Positions 1 through 5,562 of a stretch of 5,562 nt of DNA are shown here, piece by piece. The notes beneath the pieces were generated by a model. It searched no databases, was not told the DNA's origin, and saw only the letters and a program-made list of their open reading frames with translations. The stretch's first letter is position 1, and every line of letters begins with the position of its first letter. Location: positions 1 through 5,562 of the forward strand of contig QQUM01000052.1 in assembly GCA_008501545.1 (NCBI GenBank), in the 5' to 3' direction. This DNA comes from Calditrichota bacterium (lineage in GTDB: Bacteria; Zhuqueibacterota; Zhuqueibacteria; Zhuqueibacterales; Geothermadaptataceae). Made by a program: the position numbers and the translations under genes.

Positions 1-1812
1 ACGCCGGTGAAGAACAGGTTCTTTCAAGCGGGTGTAACCACTGTGCGCCGCGACAACCACATCCAGATTTTTACCGCAGCGATGGCGAACGATCTTCGCT
101 TGTGCCTGGTCTGCCAATTTGAACAATTCGCCGTAAACGATTTGGTTTTGCTCCTGCCCATCGACTGTCACTGTATTGTGAAAAGCCGTCGAACGGAAAC
201 GGTTACGTTGTTCCGGAAAAGCTGTGTAGACATAAGTTCCGGCATCACGAATCATATCTTGTCCGTTCCAACTCAGAACAATGGATAATTTATCGTTATG
301 GCTGTGACCACCAACGCCGTCCTGACCATTTTTTCCAGCGATGAGGAAACAATAACTGTTCGCAGCACGCAGAACAGCCCAACCACTGTCAGAAAAAATT
401 CTGGAAGGCAGCTCACTTTTCTTCGCATCCCTCGACCGCAAAAATTTCTTTGCGTTTGCAGAACCGTAAAAAAGTGCTAATTCGAGATGGAGTGCATCAT
501 CTGATTTGATGCCATCAAACCATTGTTGATTATTAAAAAACAATGCCCCGTGTGCCAACAACAACGTGGCATCACGCGACGAATGCTGTGTAAGCTGAAA
601 AAACTGACCGGAATCGTTATCACCAATTTGCGGCAAATAACCATCCGGCTTTATCAAATGAACGGTTGATGCAAAAATTTCGCGGAGTTTCTGTACGAAG
701 TCGGCGCCGAATACCGAATTTGCTGTTTCTGCTCCATTCCGGCCATCGAAAGCATCCGCATGTTTCACAGCGAAAAGCATCGAATAAAAGACCAGTTCCA
801 GCGATAATTTATGATAAGTCGTCGACGCTTCGAAATTGGTGCCATCATCATAAAACTGGTGGTGAATTTCTGTTTTCAGCTCATCGACGGCAAATTCATA
901 CCAGTCGCTGGTTTCGCCGGACCGGTCGAAAAACAGGGCGATGAACAGCAAACCGGCCACATTCGCCATATAATGGTTGTTGGCAAATTTGGATGTGCGT
1001 TCAAGGTTGTTCAAGATGAATTGGCCATGAGCATAAAGACTTTTTGCCAGACTGTTTTCGAAATTTTCTTCGAATTGAACGCCACCCGATCGAAACAAGT
1101 AAAAAGCGACAATCCAGTTCGCGGCACGAATAGCGACTTCCATTGCACAATGCCAATTGGCACCAAAATACTGTGGATTCGTCGCAACAAAATCCAGTAT
1201 CTGGTTTTCAAATTCCCTTTTATATTCAGATTTTTTCATTTCGGAATTTTCTGCGGCGCATGCCAGGGCCAGCTGTGGTAAATGCTGCATACGGGCCAAT
1301 TCCCACGGCACCTTGATATCCGCACCACCATCCGCGAGCAAAGCGATATCCTGGTACCAGGTTTTTTCACTCCAGCGATAGCCGGATTTGATATCACGCT
1401 GCCAGTCGATCGGCTTGTAATTTCCTGAAATTTGAGAAAATACTTTCTGTGCGTTTTGAAGATGCTTTTTATGGATGCGCGAATCGAGTGCAGCATCGGT
1501 CAGTGAATCGAAGTGGTTTTTCAGGCGAGCGGTGTTAAATAATGCAAAATTATGGTCGAGAATGTGTTGGGCATTTTCATATAATTGCGCAGAAATACCA
1601 TTTATCACATGTGCATCGAACGCAAATAATTTACTGGCATGTTGGCAAACAGACAGGAGAGGCGTTTGATGCGCGGCATATTGCTGCATGTACCTGCGCT
1701 TGTTTACTTTTTGTTGAATACGCCGTTGGACATAAACCATGCCTTTTGAAAAAATTTCCCGTGCCGGTAATTTTGCTGCTCGCGATGCATTCACTTTCAG
1801 ATTTTTAACCAT
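1..1812 (-). CDS. Heparinase II/III family protein, biosynthetic-locus type (partial, C-terminus cut by window edge)
   Basis: I translated this frame by hand: it is open from an ATG at 1812 to base 1, giving 604 residues with no stop, so the C-terminus lies outside the window. An N-terminal helical part contains WHCAMEVAIRAANW (220-233), NNHY (278-281) and NFEASTTYHKL (326-336). A C-terminal beta-rich part starts near 470 and contains GGHSHND (501-507) and HNTVTVDG (545-552). These are hallmarks of the alpha/alpha-toroid plus beta-sandwich polysaccharide lyases. By comparison with PL12 heparinase III, Asn278/279, Tyr333 and His503/505 are the likely catalytic positions. No signal peptide is visible; the N-terminus is basic and polar and contains LPAREIF...VQRRI, resembling the N-terminus of family members encoded in glycan biosynthesis loci. 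The substrate cannot be told. The start has no clear Shine-Dalgarno sequence; an in-frame TAG lies 48 bases upstream and no other ATG comes between. The ATG at codon 25 would remove the conserved N-terminal part, so it is less likely. Confidence 0.9.
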   Translation of the reverse strand, partial: MVKNLKVNASRAAKLPAREIFSKGMVYVQRRIQQKVNKRRYMQQYAAHQTPLLSVCQHASKLFAFDAHVINGISAQLYENAQHILDHNFALFNTARLKNHFDSLTDAALDSRIHKKHLQNAQKVFSQISGNYKPIDWQRDIKSGYRWSEKTWYQDIALLADGGADIKVPWELARMQHLPQLALACAAENSEMKKSEYKREFENQILDFVATNPQYFGANWHCAMEVAIRAANWIVAFYLFRSGGVQFEENFENSLAKSLYAHGQFILNNLERTSKFANNHYMANVAGLLFIALFFDRSGETSDWYEFAVDELKTEIHHQFYDDGTNFEASTTYHKLSLELVFYSMLFAVKHADAFDGRNGAETANSVFGADFVQKLREIFASTVHLIKPDGYLPQIGDNDSGQFFQLTQHSSRDATLLLAHGALFFNNQQWFDGIKSDDALHLELALFYGSANAKKFLRSRDAKKSELPSRIFSDSGWAVLRAANSYCFLIAGKNGQDGVGGHSHNDKLSIVLSWNGQDMIRDAGTYVYTAFPEQRNRFRSTAFHNTVTVDGQEQNQIVYGELFKLADQAQAKIVRHRCGKNLDVVVAAHSGYTRLKEPVLHRR

Positions 1813-2197
1813 AGCTGTGTTTGGTTTTTTTTGATTATTCGGTACTCTTATACAGACCTAAAATATGTAACAGCCGAATAAATATGCAATCCAGTATACA
1901 TATGTCTACGCGTGCTTTGAAATAGGCGGAGCAAAGCGAACGCCAGTCAATTCCCCTTCTGGAAGGGGTGGGCCCGACAGGGCTCGGGGTAGGTTAATGC
2001 CGATCATAACTATTCGAGCAAAATGATGGGTTCTACGCCGAACCCACCCCTGATCGCGAAAAACCGCTTCGCTTTTTTCGCTTATCTGTCCCCTCCCAGG
2101 ATGGGATTTTAAGGACCAATTTTCGTACATACTGAGGACTGTTTAAATAATCAGAGAATTAATACTGCAATGAAACCAAGCCATAACTTCCTACAAA
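1813..2197. other. 385-bp intergenic region between GT9 and heparinase genes
   Basis: No convincing gene is seen here. A 74-codon minus-strand frame (2130-1906) only translates the GC-rich repeat at 1952-2106 and has no recognisable domain. The part next to the heparinase gene (about 1813-1900) is AT-rich and may carry its promoter, but no -35/-10 pair is good enough to call. No clear intrinsic terminator follows the GT9 stop codon at 2198. The gap is much larger than the others in the cluster (83 and 162 bp), so the heparinase gene may be transcribed separately. Confidence 0.6.
1952..2106. repeat. GC-rich nested inverted-repeat element, probably dispersed (MITE-like)
   Basis: The ends form imperfect 17-base inverted repeats: 1952-1968 pairs with 2090-2106 at 14 of 17 positions. 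Inside lies a second inverted pair, GGGGTAGGTT (1986-1995) against AACCCACCCC (2041-2050), matching at 9 of 10. Two further hairpins are present: TGGGTTC/GAACCCA (2027-2033 and 2040-2046, 6-base loop) and GCGAAAAA/TTTTTCGC (2056-2063 and 2074-2081). The left terminal arm is itself nearly self-complementary (CCCCTTC/GAAGGGG). No target-site duplication was found around 1952-2106, and no transposase is encoded. Elements with GGGGTGGGTT/AACCCACCCC cores between genes are, from memory, recurrent in some environmental bacterial genomes. Calling it dispersed is inference because only one copy lies in this window, and the true ends may be a few tens of bases further out. Confidence 0.6.
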
Positions 2198-3442
2198 TCA
2201 AATTGATATATCAGAAAACTGCTTACCATTTTTGCGTGTATATTTTTTGTCAGGTTTCAGTTCATCGCTCGTAACCACGCGAACTTTGCCGATGGATAAA
2301 GCTCCTGTATCAACTAACATTTTTTCACATGCCGACATCACATCCTCAACTGTAATCGTATTTAAACAAATCCTGTCGCTGCAATTCAGCACAGTCTCAA
2401 CACCATGCATGCGAAAACAAGGTGCGCAGTGCACATTTTTTCGAACCAGCGCATTGTTCGGCCCATACCGTAAAAGCGATGTGCGGTTGAAATCTGTCGG
2501 GCCGTAAATCGCCACTGTCGGCACGCCAAGGGCTGCGCTGATGTGCATCAATCCGCTATCATTGCAAATTGCCAGGTCACATTTTTTCAACAAAGCCGCG
2601 GATTGTTTGAGCGTGGTTTTACCCAGGGCGATGACGGGATCATTGGACAAATATGCAAGAAATTCATCCAGCTCATCCTGGTGCCCCGGCGCACCAAAAA
2701 TAATTATTTTCGCCTGGACTTTTTCCACAAGAAAATCACAAACCCGCGCAAGATGGCGTGGATTCCAACGTTTCCATTGCTGTGCACGCCAGGTGTCAGC
2801 TTGTACTGCAATAAGCAGGTCATCTTCCTGAAGCTGGTTGTCCTGTAAAAATTTTTCGCCAAAGGGCAGATGATCTTCAGACAGGTAAAAAAATGGCTGA
2901 CGATCCGGGATGTCGATATTCATCGCTTGTGCCAGCCGCAATCCCCGATCGATTTCGTGCTCGTTTTCAGCCATCTGAACTTTTATATTGTAGAGAAAAT
3001 CATACTTATTATCCCAGTCCGGTCCGGACACATGACCAAGGCGTCGTTCGACATTGAGAAACATCGTAACATAATAAAAAGAAGAACCGTGAAAACTGCT
3101 CACCAGCATATCATAGCGGTCGCGCCGCAATTGCAAAATTGTCCGCAGCCGGCTGAAAAAGCTGTTTTTCATTTTTACGATTTTATCGATGATATTACTG
3201 TCTTCGACAACAGCTTCACAACCGTTTGTTCCCACAAGTAAGGTGATAAAAGCCTGAGGATAATGCGCACGCAATGCTTTGAGAAAGGGCGTGAACATCA
3301 CCATGTTGCCAATGCCCATGTTGCCATAGATGAGAATTTTGGGAAGCGGCAGTGTATAGAGCGGCAAATTGCTGTCATTTAAAAAGAGTCTAGCTGCGAA
3401 TTTCACCAACAAAAGTTTTAAATTTTTTAGTAAGTTAACCAT
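2198..3442 (-). CDS. Glycosyltransferase family 9 protein (LPS heptosyltransferase-like)
   Basis: The 414-residue protein has the two-domain GT-B layout of GT9 (ADP-heptose:LPS heptosyltransferase family). The N-terminal glycine-rich motif is GNMGIGNMV (40-48), followed by TPFLKALRAHYP. The second domain has the Lys-Trp-Pro-like segment QQWKRWNP (221-228), the sugar-nucleotide binding signature NDSGLMHISAALGVPTVAIYG (294-314, cited in part) and the family's cysteine group CAPC (339-342), C354 and C359. It probably moves a heptose or related sugar from a nucleotide donor onto a lipid-linked or surface glycan at the cytoplasmic face of the inner membrane. The exact sugar cannot be read from sequence. 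Residue 46 is Asn where the family usually has Asp. It is longer than typical (about 340-380), with about 34 residues before the first strand and a basic C-terminal tail from about 380. The ATG has a weak GGA-type ribosome site. It lies 162 bp after the methyltransferase gene. Confidence 0.94.
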   Translation of the reverse strand: MVNLLKNLKLLLVKFAARLFLNDSNLPLYTLPLPKILIYGNMGIGNMVMFTPFLKALRAHYPQAFITLLVGTNGCEAVVEDSNIIDKIVKMKNSFFSRLRTILQLRRDRYDMLVSSFHGSSFYYVTMFLNVERRLGHVSGPDWDNKYDFLYNIKVQMAENEHEIDRGLRLAQAMNIDIPDRQPFFYLSEDHLPFGEKFLQDNQLQEDDLLIAVQADTWRAQQWKRWNPRHLARVCDFLVEKVQAKIIIFGAPGHQDELDEFLAYLSNDPVIALGKTTLKQSAALLKKCDLAICNDSGLMHISAALGVPTVAIYGPTDFNRTSLLRYGPNNALVRKNVHCAPCFRMHGVETVLNCSDRICLNTITVEDVMSACEKMLVDTGALSIGKVRVVTSDELKPDKKYTRKNGKQFSDISI

Positions 3443-3445
3443 TTG

Positions 3446-3457
3446 TTATCCGGATAA
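3446..3457. repeat. Perfect 12-bp palindrome just upstream of the GT9 start
   Basis: TTATCCGGATAA is its own reverse complement and ends 3 bases before the GT9 start codon (3442). It could be an operator half-site pair or simply part of the ribosome-binding region, since the minus strand reads GGATAAC before ATG. Only one copy was noted, and function is not supported beyond its symmetry and position. Confidence 0.3.
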
Positions 3458-3473
3458 TTTAATCACTGCAATC

Positions 3474-3479
3474 ATTATA
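3474..3479 (-). promoter_or_regulatory. Possible -10 box (TATAAT) upstream of the GT9 gene
   Basis: On the minus strand the gap before the GT9 gene contains a perfect TATAAT about 31 bases upstream of the start codon. No good -35 hexamer lies 16-18 bases upstream (the best is a poor AACAAA-like match). In AT-rich DNA such a hexamer occurs often by chance. The 162-bp gap leaves room for a promoter serving GT9. Confidence 0.25.
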
Positions 3480-3604
3480 TAGAATGCGACCACCTTTTTG
3501 TTGATTTCTAGCTAAAAACAATTCGGAACTATTGATGTGTCCATTTTCATCCTATTTTGAAAATACTGTGATCGAAACTTTAGCCTATTATCATCTATTC
3601 CAGC

Positions 3605-4141
3605 TTAGCTTTCTTTGACTGCTAACATTTCATATTCAAGAACTCTTATCACGTTTCCAAACAAGTATGACATGTAATTTATTATTATTTTAATCAATGG
3701 ATTACCTACTTTGAAATATTTAAAGAATTTTATATAATAGTATTCATTACTTATTTTGAACCGTGCCACTGTGTAATACGGTCTCTTTTTACATCGTTCT
3801 TTTGTCGGATCAAAAAACTCGAAGGAATGTTGGTTAAAAAGTTTTTTATGTGTAGGGTCCGTGATTCCATCGATGCTATTCCAATAGGGGACCCGTATAA
3901 TCACTTTAGCGTTATTCTGACTTATGCGCCATATTTCTTCCATAGTTTTTATCGTGTCATCGATATGTTCTAAAATGTTAATAGCAATTATCTCTTCAAA
4001 TAGATTATCTTCAAAAGGATATGGAAAGTTTTCGAGAGAATGAATAACGTCCACACCTTCTATTTTTGCACAGTCTAAATTTACATACCCATCTCTAATA
4101 TCGGTACCGCATCCTAAATTTAATTTTGTCCTTGTTTTCAT
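3605..4141 (-). CDS. Class I SAM-dependent methyltransferase (Methyltransf_11-like), small
   Basis: The 178-residue protein starts directly with SAM-binding motif I, LNLGCGTD (7-14), followed by the acidic D23 in NLDC at the end of the second strand. Later landmarks are ENFPYPFEDN (37-46), INILEHIDD (54-62, the motif around the post-motif-II strand) and VPYWNS...DPTHKKLFNQHSFEFFDP (84-112), a segment typical of small methyltransferases found in O-antigen and exopolysaccharide loci. It is probably cytoplasmic and may methylate a sugar or a glycan end group, but the acceptor is not known. The start is well supported: AGGAAGG lies 8 bases before the ATG. It is 83 bp after the acyltransferase stop codon and so may be co-transcribed with it. 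Its coding sequence is markedly AT-rich (I counted 20% and 27% GC in two 60-base lines near 3661-3780) compared with GT9. Confidence 0.9.
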   Translation of the reverse strand: MKTRTKLNLGCGTDIRDGYVNLDCAKIEGVDVIHSLENFPYPFEDNLFEEIIAINILEHIDDTIKTMEEIWRISQNNAKVIIRVPYWNSIDGITDPTHKKLFNQHSFEFFDPTKERCKKRPYYTVARFKISNEYYYIKFFKYFKVGNPLIKIIINYMSYLFGNVIRVLEYEMLAVKES

Positions 4142-4149
4142 CGAGCAGA

Positions 4150-4156
4150 CCTTCCT
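4150..4156 (-). promoter_or_regulatory. Shine-Dalgarno site of the methyltransferase gene
   Basis: AGGAAGG on the minus strand, with an 8-base spacer to the ATG at 4141. It is the only strong ribosome-binding site in the window and fixes the methyltransferase start. Confidence 0.75.
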
Positions 4157-4224
4157 ATGATGTACCTTAAGTTTTGTTTATGTGATATTAGAAAGAAATA
4201 AAATTATTTGTATAACAATCAGGT

Positions 4225-5412
4225 TTAATGGCTATAATCAAGTGAAGAAGAACTGCTATCAAGTGCTCTATTTTGTTTTGATTTTTTATGCAGGAAATAA
4301 TTGCGTCTAATCATGCTTTGCACTGGTCGTTCAAAACCAATAAAAGTTATATATGACAATGGGATAAGTATAGAATAAAAGATGATAATATATATTGGAT
4401 TCAAATAAAAATCTTGAGTGAGCATTCCATAACTAACAGCCAAGGCAAATAGAAGCTGGAGAGGGAAATGGAGCAAATAAGATGAATAAGTAATATCTCC
4501 TATCCATGAAATTGTTTTCAGGAATGATCCCTTGTCAATTTCAAGCAAAACCATAGCGCATACTGTGAACGGAAACAGGATGTAACTGGAAAAACTGTGC
4601 AAGAAAATTTCACCGATGAAGCCAATCTTTAATATAAATTGACTTAAATCAATGAAATAAAAATTTGCAATGATTAAAAGCCAGGCAAGTGTTGCAATGA
4701 AATAAACGACACTCTTCCATCGGGGAGATTTTATTGTGATGTTGAAAGATATATAGAATATAAATCCTCCTAAAAAAAACAACGACAGTCCCATGAAGAA
4801 AGGATGATTTATAAACTGTAAAATAATAAACGATATAACCGAAACAGCCAAGCAAGATAATGCTTTTCCTCTCGTAAATAGAGCAACGAAAAAAAACACA
4901 AAATACAAAAGTATTTCAATCGACACCGACCAGATCGGTGCATTAAATGACCAGCCTTTTTCAAGACCCCATCTCGATGCAAATCCTAATTGTAGAAAAA
5001 AATGATGGATGTCATTAAACGGGTATATAAATGAACTCCCATTCTTTGCAGTAAACACTGCCTGTAATAAAGCGACAATAATTAAAGTTGCAATGTGAAG
5101 TGGGTAAAGTCTGGATATTCGTTGCATCCAAAAAAACGAAAAGCTTGTAGTCTTATTTTTTATTGAATCTCTATAAAGCCAAAAAAAGATAAATCCGGAC
5201 AGGATGAAAAAATATTCTACGCCCATAAATCCTTTCTCATAAAATATTTTTAGTACTGGATAAAAAGGTTGACTTGCCCTGTCAAAATTTTGAGGAAATG
5301 TATCTCTGATTTTTGAAAAATGTTGCCAATGCCAGACAACAACCGCTAGCGCTGCAAAACCACGAGTAACATCCAGAGAATAAATTCGTTTTGGCCAAAG
5401 CTTGTTGCTCAT
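4225..5412 (-). CDS. Acyltransferase family 3 (OafA/YrhL-like) membrane protein, probable sugar O-acyltransferase
   Basis: Residues are numbered from the upstream GTG at 5499 (424 residues in all). The Arg-x10-His motif of the family is present (R46, H57 in TRGFAALAVVVWHW), followed by GVEYFFILSGFIFFWLY (93-109), RISRLYPLH (127-135), APIWSVSIEILLYF (187-200) and, near the end, WIGDITYSSYLLHFPLQ (332-348) and FERP (389-392). About ten hydrophobic helices are visible, so it is an integral inner-membrane protein. Family members transfer an acyl group, usually acetyl, to sugars of O-antigen, exopolysaccharide or peptidoglycan. No extra SGNH domain is fused at the C-terminus, which ends in a serine-rich tail. 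I chose the ATG at 5412 (residue 30) because it leaves the usual short lead before the first helix. The frame stays open to a GTG at 5499, and a TTG at 5469 has AGGA five bases upstream. None has a decisive ribosome site, so 4225-5499 is the alternative extent. It is the first of the four genes to be read. Confidence 0.92.
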   Translation of the reverse strand: MSNKLWPKRIYSLDVTRGFAALAVVVWHWQHFSKIRDTFPQNFDRASQPFYPVLKIFYEKGFMGVEYFFILSGFIFFWLYRDSIKNKTTSFSFFWMQRISRLYPLHIATLIIVALLQAVFTAKNGSSFIYPFNDIHHFFLQLGFASRWGLEKGWSFNAPIWSVSIEILLYFVFFFVALFTRGKALSCLAVSVISFIILQFINHPFFMGLSLFFLGGFIFYISFNITIKSPRWKSVVYFIATLAWLLIIANFYFIDLSQFILKIGFIGEIFLHSFSSYILFPFTVCAMVLLEIDKGSFLKTISWIGDITYSSYLLHFPLQLLFALAVSYGMLTQDFYLNPIYIIIFYSILIPLSYITFIGFERPVQSMIRRNYFLHKKSKQNRALDSSSSSLDYSH

Positions 5413-5562
5413 ATTTGTCTGTTTTCCCAAATTTCTAGCCCGTTTACTCTTGTCATTAAGTTTTATCAACGTATTCCTGGAGTTGGAATTATTATCCACT
5501 TTAATATCGCTCAGTTAATATATTTTCACAATCTCAATACGGATAACGTTTTAACCAGTTTT

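Noticed and set aside
7..1808. Several plus-strand open frames of 60-156 codons over the heparinase gene
   Set aside because: They overlap one another and lie opposite a continuous 604-codon frame with clear family motifs; none shows a domain.
1813..1900. Promoter for the heparinase gene (TTGCAT with TATTTT, or TATAAG)
   Set aside because: The hexamers match consensus poorly, and several equally weak pairs exist in this AT-rich stretch.
2027..2046. TGGGTTC/GAACCCA hairpin as an intrinsic terminator for the GT9 transcript
   Set aside because: The stem is only 7 bp and is followed on the minus strand by TCATTTTG, not a proper T-run. It lies over 150 bases after the stop and is better explained as part of the repeat element.
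1906..2130. 74-codon minus-strand frame in the gap
   Set aside because: It translates the inverted-repeat element, has no recognisable domain, and its composition follows the repeat's symmetry, so it is most likely spurious.
2232..3241. Plus-strand open frames opposite the GT9 gene
   Set aside because: They are antisense shadows of a well-conserved gene, with no recognisable protein features.
3552..3566. TATTTT/AAAATA inverted repeat after the methyltransferase gene
   Set aside because: It is short, all A/T, leaves almost no loop and has no T-run; it is expected by chance in this AT-rich gap.

Overview
The window holds four genes, all on the minus strand. They are read from right to left: an acyltransferase-3 family membrane protein (GTG/ATG start near 5499/5412 to 4225), a small class I SAM-dependent methyltransferase (4141-3605), a glycosyltransferase family 9 protein (3442-2198), and a heparinase II/III family protein (1812 to beyond base 1, cut by the window edge). 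Open reading frames on the plus strand are shadows of these genes. No RNA gene, CRISPR array or transposase was seen.

The gene content is that of a cell-surface polysaccharide locus: O-antigen/lipopolysaccharide decoration, capsule or exopolysaccharide. GT9 proteins include the ADP-heptose:LPS heptosyltransferases. Acyltransferase-3 proteins typically O-acetylate sugars at the cytoplasmic membrane. Small methyltransferases of this type often sit in polysaccharide loci. Heparinase-like proteins without a signal peptide, whose N-terminus resembles the one seen here, are common companions of glycosyltransferases in such loci. A GT9 protein in this setting suggests a Gram-negative (diderm) bacterium. 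The sequence does not let me name a genus; a little-cultured environmental lineage is plausible because of the intergenic repeat described below.

Two features are not explained by the genes. The first is the 385-bp gap between the GT9 and heparinase genes. It contains a GC-rich element of about 155 bp with nested inverted repeats (1952-2106), which looks like a dispersed, non-autonomous repeat. The second is a change in base composition: the acyltransferase and methyltransferase genes are visibly more AT-rich than the GT9 and heparinase genes, with the switch near 3450. The cluster may therefore have been assembled from pieces of different origin.

No clearly new system was found. The most notable protein-level observation is that the GT9 protein has Asn where the family usually has an Asp in its N-terminal G-D motif.
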